From Actinacidiphila bryophytorum (GTDB lineage: Bacteria > Actinomycetota > Actinomycetes > Streptomycetales > Streptomycetaceae): a stretch of DNA of 64,000 nt. Under the pieces are notes generated by a model. The model saw only the letters and a list, made by a program, of their open reading frames with translations, searched no databases and was not told the origin of the DNA. The first letter of the stretch is position 1; each line of letters starts with the position of its first letter. Positions 1-7,711 of the stretch are shown piece after piece. The translations under genes and the position numbers were made by a program. The stretch covers positions 62,001 through 126,000 of the forward strand of contig NZ_JAFFIX010000017.1 in NCBI RefSeq assembly GCF_016916835.1. Direction: 5' to 3'.

Positions 1-34
1 ACTTCATATCGACAGACCTATTACACTGATCTCC

Positions 35-532
35 ATGGAGGACGAGGTCGACCGGCTGGTCGCTGCATGGCGCCGAGAGCGCCCCGACCTCGACGTCGAA
101 CCGCTCGAGGTGCTCAGCCGGGTCAGCAGGCTCGCGCGGCACCTGGACCGCGCCAGGCGGCTGGCCTTCGCCGAGCACAACCTGGAGCCCTGGGAGTTCG
201 ACGTCCTCACCGCGCTGCGCCGGGCCGGTACCCCGTACCAGCTCTCCCCCGGGCAGCTGCTCACCCAGACCCTCGTCACGTCCGGCACGATGACCAACCG
301 GATCGACAGGCTCGCCGAGAAGCGGCTGGTCGAACGGCTCCCCGACCCCTCCGACCGGCGCGGTGTGCTGGTCAGGCTCACCCCGGCAGGCCAGGACCGC
401 GCCGACCGGGCGCTGGCCGGCCTGCTCGCCCAGGAACGCGCCATCCTGGGCGAGCTGAGCCGGGCCCAGCGGGCCGAACTGGCGGCGCTGCTACGACAGC
501 TGACCGCGCCTTTCGACAACGTCCCCACCTGA
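35..532 (+). CDS. MarR-family transcriptional regulator
   Basis: A 165-residue winged-helix DNA-binding regulator. The HTH and wing occupy about residues 60-125, with the recognition region reading LLTQTLVTSGTMTNRIDRL and the wing DPSDRRGVLVRLT, which is diagnostic for MarR proteins. The flanking helices would form the dimer interface. The ATG was chosen because the first helix follows at the usual distance, but the frame is open to the left window edge, so a longer N-terminus is possible. Its 3' end overlaps the convergent response-regulator gene by 42 bp. Family members are usually ligand-responsive repressors that control themselves and a neighbouring gene; the likely partner lies outside the window. 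Ligand and targets are unknown. Confidence 0.9.
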   Translation: MEDEVDRLVAAWRRERPDLDVEPLEVLSRVSRLARHLDRARRLAFAEHNLEPWEFDVLTALRRAGTPYQLSPGQLLTQTLVTSGTMTNRIDRLAEKRLVERLPDPSDRRGVLVRLTPAGQDRADRALAGLLAQERAILGELSRAQRAELAALLRQLTAPFDNVPT

Positions 533-1288
533 GGGGACCAGCTCCACCGGCCCCACGCCCGCCCGCCGGGCCAGCGCCACGGCCGCGAGCGTGGAGTGCA
601 CCCCGAGCTTGCCCAGCACGTTCTGCATATGGGTGCGCACCGTGTGCGGGGACAGGAACAGCCGCTCGGCGACCGCCTTGCGCCCGAGCCCCGCGACCAT
701 GCAGCGCAGCACCTCCTGCTCGCGCGGGGTCAGCGACTCGACCAGCTGCTCGCTCTCCGTGCGGTGCCTGCGGGCCGCGGTCAGCTCCCGCAGCACCCCG
801 GTCAGCAGCGCGGGCGGCAGGTGCGTCTCGTCCCGCAGCACCCCGCGCATCACGGCCAGCAGCCGGGACAGCGAGCAGTCCTTGGCGACCCAGCCGGACG
901 CGCCGGCCTGCAGCGCGATGGCCGCCCGGTGCGGGTCGTCCCGCTCGGCCAGCACCACCGTGCGGGTGCCGCCGTGCTCGGCGCGGACCCGCTCGACCAG
1001 CGCGAGGCCGTCGATGACGGGGTCGCGCGGCTCGGGGCGCCGCTGCTCGGACAGCGGTGGCACCGCGGCCAGTTGCGGCCGGTCCCGCGGACCTGAGCCC
1101 AGGTCGGCGTCGACCAGCAGTACGTCGTAGCGCCGGCCGTCGACCGCGGCACGGTCCAGGCAGCGCTGGGCGGCGGGCCCGCTGCCTGCCGCCGATACGT
1201 CGACGTCGGATTCCGCCGCGAGTGCGGCGGCGAGCGACTCGGCGAAGATGCGATGGTCATCGACGACGAGCACGCGGATTCGTCCCAC
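491..1288 (-). CDS. NarL/LuxR-type response regulator
   Basis: A 265-residue two-domain response regulator. The receiver covers about residues 1-135, with the acidic pair in VLVVDDHRIF, a candidate phospho-acceptor Asp in LLVDADLG and the conserved Lys in VAKDCS. The C-terminal LuxR HTH contains LTPREQEVLRCMVAGLGRK and SPHTVRTHMQNVLGKLGV. A Pro/Arg-rich insert follows the Asp strand, making the receiver longer than usual. The GTG start was chosen for a GGAG 8 nt upstream; in-frame GTGs at 1294 and 1297 are alternatives. No histidine kinase lies beside it, so it is an orphan regulator here. It overlaps the convergent MarR gene at the 3' end. Confidence 0.85.
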   Translation of the reverse strand: MGRIRVLVVDDHRIFAESLAAALAAESDVDVSAAGSGPAAQRCLDRAAVDGRRYDVLLVDADLGSGPRDRPQLAAVPPLSEQRRPEPRDPVIDGLALVERVRAEHGGTRTVVLAERDDPHRAAIALQAGASGWVAKDCSLSRLLAVMRGVLRDETHLPPALLTGVLRELTAARRHRTESEQLVESLTPREQEVLRCMVAGLGRKAVAERLFLSPHTVRTHMQNVLGKLGVHSTLAAVALARRAGVGPVELVPSGGDVVERRGQLS

Positions 1289-1538
1289 GGACACCACTCC
1301 CGCTGTACGGCACTCCCCCAGTGGCGGGGCCATTTCGCGTGGGATCCGGCACCCGGTCACGGGGCCGCCGCCCCGGGCACGGGTGCCGAATCCCGTGCGT
1401 CTCGCCCCCTGATCGACACCGGCCCCCACCGGCGTCGTGGGAAAAGCGTAGGGGTTCCGCCGCGCATTGGCGCCTTCTTGACGGAACTTGCCCATCCGGG
1501 CAACGCACCCGCCCGCGCGGCGGTGCGCGGCTTCCCCG

Positions 1539-2669
1539 TCAGGGCAGGCGGTGGGCGCCCTGGGAGGGTGTGGCGGCGAAGATCCGGGCCGCCGGGAGGG
1601 CGGCCTGGACGGCCTCGGTGACGGCGGGCACGGACTCGACGGGGACCAGGGCGATGGCCGAGCCGCCGAAGCCGCCGCCGGTCATCCGCGCCCCCAGCGC
1701 GCCGCGGTCCAGCGCCGTGTCCACGACCAGGTCCAGTTCGGGGCAGGACACCTGGAAGTCGTCGCGCAGCGACAGGTGGCCCGCGGTCAGGACCGGGCCG
1801 ATGTCCCGGATGCGCCCGGCGTCCAGCAGCGCGATGACGTCCTCGACGCGCCGGTTCTCGGTGACGACGTGCCGGGTCAGTCGCCGCAGCCGCTCGTCGG
1901 GGAGCGCGTCGAGGGCCGCCGCCAGGCCGTCGTGGGGCACGTCGCGCAGCGAGGGCAGGCCGAGCGCCGCGGCGGCGGCCTCGCAGCCGGCCCGCAGCGA
2001 GGCGTAGGCCCCGTCGGCGTGCGCGTGCTTGACGCGGGTGTCGGCGACCAGCAGCGTCAGGCCGTTGCCTGCCAGGTCCAGCGGCACCTGGCGCTGTTCG
2101 AGGCCGCGCACGTCGAGGTGCAGGGCGTGGCCCTCGGTGCAGCACGCGGAGGCGGTCTGGTCCATGACGCCGACGGGCGCGCCGACGTAGACGTTCTCCG
2201 AGCGCTGGCACAGCAATGCCAGCTCCTGCCGGCCGGTCCGCACCCCGTGCAGTTCGCCGAGGGCGAGCGCGGTGACGACCTGCAGGGCGGCCGACGACGA
2301 CAGGCCGCCGCCGACCGGCACGGTGCTGTCGTAGTGGATGTCGGCGCCGCCCACGGGCTGCCCGGCCTCGCGCAGCGTCCACAGCACCGCGGCCGGGTAG
2401 GTGGCCCATCCGGCGCCGGTGCCGGGGGCGAGGTCGTCGACGCGCAGTTCGACGACCCCGCCGTCCATGTCGGCCGAGTGCACGCGCAGCAGGCCGTCGT
2501 CCCGGCGGGCGACCGCGGCCCTGGTGGTCTGCGGGAGCGCGAAGGGCAGCACGTGGCCGTCGTTGTAATCGGTGTGCTCGCCGATCAGGTTCACCCGTCC
2601 TGGCGCCGCCCAGCAGCCTTCGGGCGCGCGCCCGAAGACGTCCTTGAAGGCTATGCCGAGGTCCGTCAT
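1539..2669 (-). CDS. galK: galactokinase
   Basis: A 376-residue GHMP-family kinase that phosphorylates alpha-D-galactose to galactose-1-phosphate with ATP, the first step of the cytoplasmic Leloir pathway. Visible signatures are the galactokinase motif GRVNLIGEHTDYNDG near the N-terminus, the ATP-binding loop PVGGGLSSSAAL at about residues 120-131, and the C-terminal GHMP motif MTGGGFGGSAIALV. The length is normal for the family. The ATG overlaps the galE stop codon by 4 bp (ATGA), so it is the last, translationally coupled gene of a galT-galE-galK operon read leftward. Identification is secure. Confidence 0.97.
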   Translation of the reverse strand: MTDLGIAFKDVFGRAPEGCWAAPGRVNLIGEHTDYNDGHVLPFALPQTTRAAVARRDDGLLRVHSADMDGGVVELRVDDLAPGTGAGWATYPAAVLWTLREAGQPVGGADIHYDSTVPVGGGLSSSAALQVVTALALGELHGVRTGRQELALLCQRSENVYVGAPVGVMDQTASACCTEGHALHLDVRGLEQRQVPLDLAGNGLTLLVADTRVKHAHADGAYASLRAGCEAAAAALGLPSLRDVPHDGLAAALDALPDERLRRLTRHVVTENRRVEDVIALLDAGRIRDIGPVLTAGHLSLRDDFQVSCPELDLVVDTALDRGALGARMTGGGFGGSAIALVPVESVPAVTEAVQAALPAARIFAATPSQGAHRLP

Positions 2670-3646
2670 CGTGCGTCCTCCCCGAGGGATTGGGCGAATG
2701 TCCAGGCGTCGCGGACGATCTCCGCGAGGTCGGTGCGGGTGGGCTGCCAGCCGAGCCGGTCGCGGGCGCGCTGTGCGGAGGCGACGAGCACGGCCGGGTC
2801 GCCGGCCCTGCGCGGCTGCACGGACTCGGGCACGGGGTGACCGGTGACCCGGCGTACGGTGTCCACGACCTCGCGCACGGAGAAGCCGCTGCCGTTGCCG
2901 AGGTTGCAGATCAGGTGCTCGCCGGCCGCCGCGTGGTCGAGCGCGAGCAGGTGCGCCTCGGCCAGGTCCGCGACGTGGATGTAGTCGCGCAGGCAGGTGC
3001 CGTCGGGCGTCGGGTAGTCGTCGCCGAAGACGGAGATGGCCTCGCGCCGGCCCTGCGCGACCTGGAGGACCAGCGGGATCAGGTGCGACTCGGGGTGGTG
3101 CCGCTCGCCGTACTTCCCGTACGCGCCCGCGACGTTGAAGTACCGCAGAGAGACCGCGGCCAGCCCGTGGGCGGCGCACTCGCCGCTGATCATGTGGTCG
3201 ACGGCGAGCTTGGTGGCGCCGTAGGGGTTGGTGGGCGCGGTGACGGCGTCCTCGGTGATGGGGACGGACGCCGGTTCGCCGTAGGTGGCGGCGGTGGAGG
3301 AGAAGACCAGGGTGCGCACCCCGGACGCCCGCATGGCGTCGAGCAGTTCGAGGGTGCCGCCGACGTTGTTGCGCCAGTACTTGGCCGGGTCCGCGACCGA
3401 CTCGCCGACCTGCGAGGACGCGGCGAAGTGCAGGACGGCGTCGTAGGAGCCGTCGAGCACCTTGGCGGCGTCCTGGACGCGGCCCTCGACGAAGTCGGCG
3501 CCGTCGGGTACCCCCGCGCGGAAACCGGTGGACAGGTCGTCCAGCACGGTCACCCGGTGCCCTGCGGCCAGCAGATGGGCGCCGACCACCGAACCGACAT
3601 AGCCGGCACCACCGGTGACCAGCAGCTTCCTGGGGCTCTCACTCAC
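2666..3646 (-). CDS. galE: UDP-glucose 4-epimerase
   Basis: A 326-residue extended short-chain dehydrogenase that interconverts UDP-galactose and UDP-glucose, closing the Leloir cycle. The NAD-binding glycine motif GGAGYVGSVVGAHL is at the N-terminus, the catalytic Ser/Thr segment is SSTAATYGEP, and the Tyr-x-x-x-Lys pair is in NPYGATKLAVD. The start overlaps the galT stop by 4 bp and its own stop overlaps the galK start by 4 bp, so the three genes should be made from one mRNA. The length is typical of actinobacterial GalE. Confidence 0.97.
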   Translation of the reverse strand: MSESPRKLLVTGGAGYVGSVVGAHLLAAGHRVTVLDDLSTGFRAGVPDGADFVEGRVQDAAKVLDGSYDAVLHFAASSQVGESVADPAKYWRNNVGGTLELLDAMRASGVRTLVFSSTAATYGEPASVPITEDAVTAPTNPYGATKLAVDHMISGECAAHGLAAVSLRYFNVAGAYGKYGERHHPESHLIPLVLQVAQGRREAISVFGDDYPTPDGTCLRDYIHVADLAEAHLLALDHAAAGEHLICNLGNGSGFSVREVVDTVRRVTGHPVPESVQPRRAGDPAVLVASAQRARDRLGWQPTRTDLAEIVRDAWTFAQSLGEDAR

Positions 3647-4695
3647 TGGCTCGCTACCTCTCGCAGTCGCAGCGCGGCGGCCTCCGGCGGCACGTCGTTG
3701 ATGAACGCGCCCATGCCCGACTCGGACCCCGCAAGGTACTTCAGCTTGCCCGATGTGCGGCGAATCGTGAAAAGCTCCAGGTGCAGTCCGAAGTCGCGTC
3801 GCGACGGTTCGCCGAAGGGCGCCTGGTGCCAGCCGGAGATGTACGGGGTGGGCGGCTGGTCGGGGCCGAAGATCCGGTCGAAGCGGCGCAGCAGCTCCAG
3901 GTAGACCCGCGGGAACTCGGCGCGTGCGTCCTCGTCCAGCGCCAGCAGGTCCGGCACCCGGCGGCGCGGGAAGAGGTGCACCTCGTAGGGCCAGTGGGCG
4001 GCGTGCGGGACGAAGGCGGTCCAGTGGTCTGCGGCGAGCACGATCCGCCGGCCGTCGGCGGTCTCGTCGGCGAGGACGTCATCGAAGAGGTTGCGCCCGG
4101 TGCGCTCGCGGTGCTCGGCAAGGGTGCGCAGCATCAGCGCGGTGCGCGGGGTGACGAAGGGGTAGCCGTAGATCTGGCCGTGTGGGTGGCCGAGGGTGAC
4201 GCCGATCTCCCGGCCGCGGTTCTCGAACGGGAAGACCTGGACGACGCCGGGCAGTTGGGACAGCTCGCGGGTGCGGTCGATCCACGCGTCGAGCACCAGG
4301 CGGGCGCGGGCCTCGGTGAGGTCCGCGAAGGAGGCGTCGTGGTCGGAGGTGAAGCAGACCACCTCGCAGCGCCCCGCGCCGCCGGCCAGCGACGGGAAGC
4401 GGTTCTCGAAGACGACGACCTCGTAGTCGGTGTCGGGTATCTCGCTGAGCCTGCCCTCCCTGGACGGGCACAGCGGGCACTCGTCGGCCGGCGGGTGGTA
4501 GGTGCGGCCCTGGCGGTGCGAGGCGATGGCCACGGTGTCGCCGAGCAGCCGGTCGTGGCGCAGCTCCGAGTGGGTGGCGACGGGCTCCAGCGGACGGCGG
4601 TCGACGGCGTCGCGGACGACGGCGTCGGCCGTGTCCTCAGCGTCGTAGTAGATCAGTTCGCGGCCGTCCGCGAGCCGGGTCGTCGTCTTCTTCAC
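3643..4695 (-). CDS. galT: galactose-1-phosphate uridylyltransferase
   Basis: A 350-residue HIT-superfamily nucleotidyltransferase that exchanges UMP between UDP-glucose and galactose-1-phosphate. The active-site triad is in LGHPHGQIYGYP, where the second His of HPH is uridylylated in known enzymes. A CPLC pair near residue 75 matches the structural zinc site. The GTG start has GAGGGG about 8 nt upstream. It is the first gene of the galTEK operon; the 207-bp region ahead of it carries candidate promoter and operator sequences, so substrate-dependent control is plausible. Confidence 0.96.
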   Translation of the reverse strand: MKKTTTRLADGRELIYYDAEDTADAVVRDAVDRRPLEPVATHSELRHDRLLGDTVAIASHRQGRTYHPPADECPLCPSREGRLSEIPDTDYEVVVFENRFPSLAGGAGRCEVVCFTSDHDASFADLTEARARLVLDAWIDRTRELSQLPGVVQVFPFENRGREIGVTLGHPHGQIYGYPFVTPRTALMLRTLAEHRERTGRNLFDDVLADETADGRRIVLAADHWTAFVPHAAHWPYEVHLFPRRRVPDLLALDEDARAEFPRVYLELLRRFDRIFGPDQPPTPYISGWHQAPFGEPSRRDFGLHLELFTIRRTSGKLKYLAGSESGMGAFINDVPPEAAALRLREVASQ

Positions 4696-4739
4696 CCTGC
4701 AGACCCCTCACACCACAATCACCCAACATAACCGCACAC

Positions 4740-4768
4740 AATGAATCATGACAGAACAGTGCAGTCAA
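4740..4768 (-). promoter_or_regulatory. candidate promoter of galTEK
   Basis: On the minus strand TTGACT (-35) and TTCATT (a weak -10) are separated by 17 nt, about 45 bp ahead of the galT start. The -35 is near consensus and the -10 is poor, so the exact start point is uncertain. Confidence 0.35.
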
Positions 4769-4830
4769 TGCGCGAGGGCAGGTGAAGTTGAGTTCATAAG
4801 CTGTACGAAGCGTGGAGTCCGTTTCGGGCA

Positions 4831-4850
4831 CAACCAAACAAAGCCGAACA
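4831..4850. promoter_or_regulatory. possible sugar-regulator operator upstream of galTEK
   Basis: The minus strand here is unusually T/G-rich, reading TGTTCGGCTTTGTTTGGTTG, with TGTT/TTGTTT/GGTTG direct-repeat character. Such T/G repeats resemble operators of DeoR-type sugar regulators in actinobacteria. It sits about 60 bp upstream of the candidate -35 of the galactose operon. No regulator gene lies adjacent, so this is inference from composition only. Confidence 0.25.
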
Positions 4851-4902
4851 GATACGTGACCTTACCGGCCCGTACCAGCGCGGCTGGGCTCCCGCGGACC
4901 GC

Positions 4903-5589
4903 TCAGCGCCGTCCGGAGGCCGCCGCGCGGTCCAGCAGACCGGTGCGCGCGGCCAGTGCGGCCGCCTCGAGACGGGAGCCGACGCCCAGCTTCATCAGCA
5001 CCCGCTGCACATGGGTCCGGGCGGTGCTCGGCGCTATCCGCATCCCGGCGGCGATCAGCCGGGTGTCCTCGCCCTCGGCGACCCGGACCAGCACCTCGAT
5101 CTCCCGCGGGGTCAGCAGCTCCAGCAGCCGCATGCCCTCGTCGTCCGGCTGCTGCGCCGGGTTGAGCAGCTCGGCGAAGGCGCCCTGCAGCAGCGGCTGC
5201 GCCACCGCGACCTCACCGGTCCTGGCCTTGGCCATGGCCCGCTCCACGCCCTCGATGCGCTCGTCGTGGCGTACGTAGCCCGACGCGCCGGCCGCGAAGG
5301 CCGCCGCGATGCCGCGCGGGTCGGGCACCGGGCCGAGCACGACCACCGCGACCCCGGGCCGCTCGCGTTTGATCCTGGCGACCGCGTCGAAGGCGCCGGG
5401 CTCGGCGGGCGCGGCCGTGCCGAACAGGCACACCTCGGGCGCCCGGGTCAGCACCAGCTCCGCCGCACCGCCCGAGGGCGCGGACGCGGCCAGCACGCGG
5501 TGCCCGCGCAGCTTGAGCGCCGAGGCCAGTGCCTCGGCGAGCAGCCGGTGGTCGTCGACCACGACGAGGCGTACGCCCATGTCGGCCAT
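4903..5589 (-). CDS. atypical LuxR-type response regulator with degenerate receiver
   Basis: About 228 residues: an N-terminal receiver-like domain (LVVVDDHRLLAEALASAL at the start) and a C-terminal LuxR HTH with LTPREIEVLVRVAEGEDTR and STARTHVQRVLMKLGV. The position that normally holds the phosphorylated Asp reads CLFGTAAP, and the conserved Lys region reads GYVRHDERIEG, so both residues of the phosphorylation switch are missing. Such atypical receivers usually act independently of phosphorylation or respond to small ligands. The ATG was chosen for a GGGGGA run just upstream; a second ATG lies three codons in. It is transcribed toward the gal promoter region with no partner kinase nearby. 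Confidence 0.83.
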   Translation of the reverse strand: MADMGVRLVVVDDHRLLAEALASALKLRGHRVLAASAPSGGAAELVLTRAPEVCLFGTAAPAEPGAFDAVARIKRERPGVAVVVLGPVPDPRGIAAAFAAGASGYVRHDERIEGVERAMAKARTGEVAVAQPLLQGAFAELLNPAQQPDDEGMRLLELLTPREIEVLVRVAEGEDTRLIAAGMRIAPSTARTHVQRVLMKLGVGSRLEAAALAARTGLLDRAAASGRR

Positions 5590-5796
5590 CCCCCATCCCC
5601 CCGGGGGTCCGCTCCGCCGCCGCCCCCGTTCCCTGTGCATACCGCGCCCGAGCCGGTCCCAACCGCAGCCCCGCACGGTAGGGGCCCAGGCCGCGAAGTT
5701 ACACGCTTGCCCCACACGCGCGCGCCCCCAACCGGGCAGAATCTCCGGGAATTCCGGGCTGCCTGCCGACAGGGGGCGCGCGGGTGGGGCGGGCGG

Positions 5797-7563
5797 TCAG
5801 TGGAACTCGACCAGGTACATCTCGTCGTCGTTGCCCTCGTAGACGGTGTGGGTCACCTGGTAGAAGTGCCCGTTGTGCCAGTAGGGGTAGTTCTCCAGGT
5901 CGGACAGGTCGACGTGGTCCTTGGAGCCGTCGGCGAAGCCGGCGTACTTCTTCATCGCCCCGGTCGCCGGGTCGACGGTGACCAGCTGGCCCGGCACGTC
6001 GTAGTCCGGCGGCTCCAGCGCGAGCACCTGGCCGTCCACGAAGTCCATCGCGAGGATGTCCTGCTTGTCCTCGGGCTTGGCGACCCACTTCTGCTTGCCG
6101 TCGCTGGTGTTGAAGGCGACGATGCCGCTGAGCACCTGGCCCTTGCTGTCGCCCTGGCTGCGCAGCGTCAGATAGACGGTGTCCTTGCTGACCAGCACGT
6201 TGTGCACGTCCTGGGCGCCGTTGTCGCCGAGCGAGACGTCGTACTTGTCGGTGCCCAGCGAGATCCTGGACTGCATGCGGCCGGCGGCGAGCGTGACGAC
6301 GTCGGTGGCGTTGCTGTTCTCGGTGCCCAGCACCACCACGACCGGGTCGGTGGACACGATCGCGTTGACCTCGGTGCCGCTGGGCGCGGTCCAGGTCCAC
6401 TTGGCCTTGCCGTGGTTGTCCGGGTCGATGACCTGGACCTTGTAGGTCTTGTAGTCGCAGTTGACGATCACCACGAACTGGCTGCCGCCGCCGTATCCGT
6501 CGTCCTCGCAGTTGCCGTTGCCGCCCTGCCACAGCACCGCCTGGGTGGACAGCCGGTAGCCGATGGAGCCGTTCAGCCAGTCCACGCCGACCGTGTCGCC
6601 GCTGACGGCCATCTGCGAGTAGTCGAAGTCGGTCTTGCCGCCGGTGCCCCCCGGCAGGTCGGCCGACCACTTCTGCACCCCGGTGGTCAGGTCGAAGACC
6701 ATCACCTTGTTGCAGCTGGGGCCGTACTGGATCGCCGCCAGGTTCTGGTACGTGTCCCGGGCCGCCGCGCAGTCGCCACGTGAGGCGGCGGGCAGCGTCC
6801 AGGCCGGGTTGCCGGTCGCCTCGTCATAGGCGACGACCTTGTCGATCTCGCCCTTGACCACGTACTTGTCGGTGAACCAGATCCCGAAGACGGTCTTGAG
6901 GTTGTCCTTCTCGGCGACCTTGTCGGCCGGCTTGTCCCAGCCGAACTGCAGCTGCGTGGAGTGCGGCGCGGACGTCGGCCCCTTGCTGCTGGCCTGGACC
7001 CTCGGCTTGGGGCCGGGGTCGTCGCCGCCGCCCTTGGTCGCGAAGTAGACACCGCCGGCGATCACCAGCACCGCCGCCACCGCCGCCGCGATGATGATCA
7101 TCAGCTTGTTGTTCGAGCGCCCGCCGCCCGGAGCCCCCGGATACTGCTGCTGGCCCGGGTAGCCGTAGGGGCCCTGCGGCGGCACCTGCCCGTACTGCGG
7201 CTGCCCCGGGTACTGCGGCTGGGCGCCGCTCGCGTACGGCGGGGGCGGCGGGGTGCCCTGCGGCGGCAGCTGCGGCGACGGGAAGGCCGCCTGCGTCGGC
7301 GCCTGCGCGTACGGGTTCTGCGCCGGCGGAACGGGCTGCGCGTACGGGTTCTCGCCCGGCTGCGGCCGGCCAGGCGCCGGGTAGCCGTAGCCGCCGCCCG
7401 GGGGCGGCGGCGGGGCCTGCGCCGGGTAGCCGTAGCCGGGCGGCGGAGGCGGGGTCTGCGGCGCCTGCGACTGCGGCGGAGGACCCGGCGGGGGCGGCAC
7501 GGCGCCGTCGGACGGCTTCCCGAACTCGGGCGGGTTGCCTGGCGGCGGGGGCGGCTGCGACAT
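5797..7563 (-). CDS. Pro-rich membrane-anchored PQQ-like beta-propeller protein
   Basis: A 588-residue protein in three parts. Residues 1 to about 160 are a Pro/Gln/Gly/Tyr-rich low-complexity cytoplasmic tail (MSQPPPPPGNPPEFGKPS at the start). One transmembrane helix follows (LMIIIAAAVAAVLVIAGGVY). The remaining roughly 390 residues are extracytoplasmic, with WD/PQQ-like blades such as TGNPAWTLP, TGVQKWSADLP, DGKQKWVAKPED. The fold suggests a scaffold or binding protein rather than an enzyme; no catalytic site is seen. The ATG has GAGG 8 nt upstream. Streptomyces encode many such Pro-rich anchored propellers of unknown role. Confidence 0.8.
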   Translation of the reverse strand: MSQPPPPPGNPPEFGKPSDGAVPPPPGPPPQSQAPQTPPPPPGYGYPAQAPPPPPGGGYGYPAPGRPQPGENPYAQPVPPAQNPYAQAPTQAAFPSPQLPPQGTPPPPPYASGAQPQYPGQPQYGQVPPQGPYGYPGQQQYPGAPGGGRSNNKLMIIIAAAVAAVLVIAGGVYFATKGGGDDPGPKPRVQASSKGPTSAPHSTQLQFGWDKPADKVAEKDNLKTVFGIWFTDKYVVKGEIDKVVAYDEATGNPAWTLPAASRGDCAAARDTYQNLAAIQYGPSCNKVMVFDLTTGVQKWSADLPGGTGGKTDFDYSQMAVSGDTVGVDWLNGSIGYRLSTQAVLWQGGNGNCEDDGYGGGSQFVVIVNCDYKTYKVQVIDPDNHGKAKWTWTAPSGTEVNAIVSTDPVVVVLGTENSNATDVVTLAAGRMQSRISLGTDKYDVSLGDNGAQDVHNVLVSKDTVYLTLRSQGDSKGQVLSGIVAFNTSDGKQKWVAKPEDKQDILAMDFVDGQVLALEPPDYDVPGQLVTVDPATGAMKKYAGFADGSKDHVDLSDLENYPYWHNGHFYQVTHTVYEGNDDEMYLVEFH

Positions 7564-7711
7564 CAGCGGGACCTCTTCGAACTCATGCTGGGGGTCGGGT
7601 TGGCGGAAATTCTTTCTATCACCCGGCACACTTGCCCCCGAGGGCAGCCGCTGTTCCGTTACCGGCCCGCTACACGTTCTCCCCGACCCGCCGCCGCGGC
7701 CCGCCGGCCGC

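Noticed and set aside
4748..5278. Rightward gene opposite the atypical response regulator
   Set aside because: The frame is Ser/Arg-rich shadow sequence on the strand opposite a clear LuxR protein and overlaps the gal control region.
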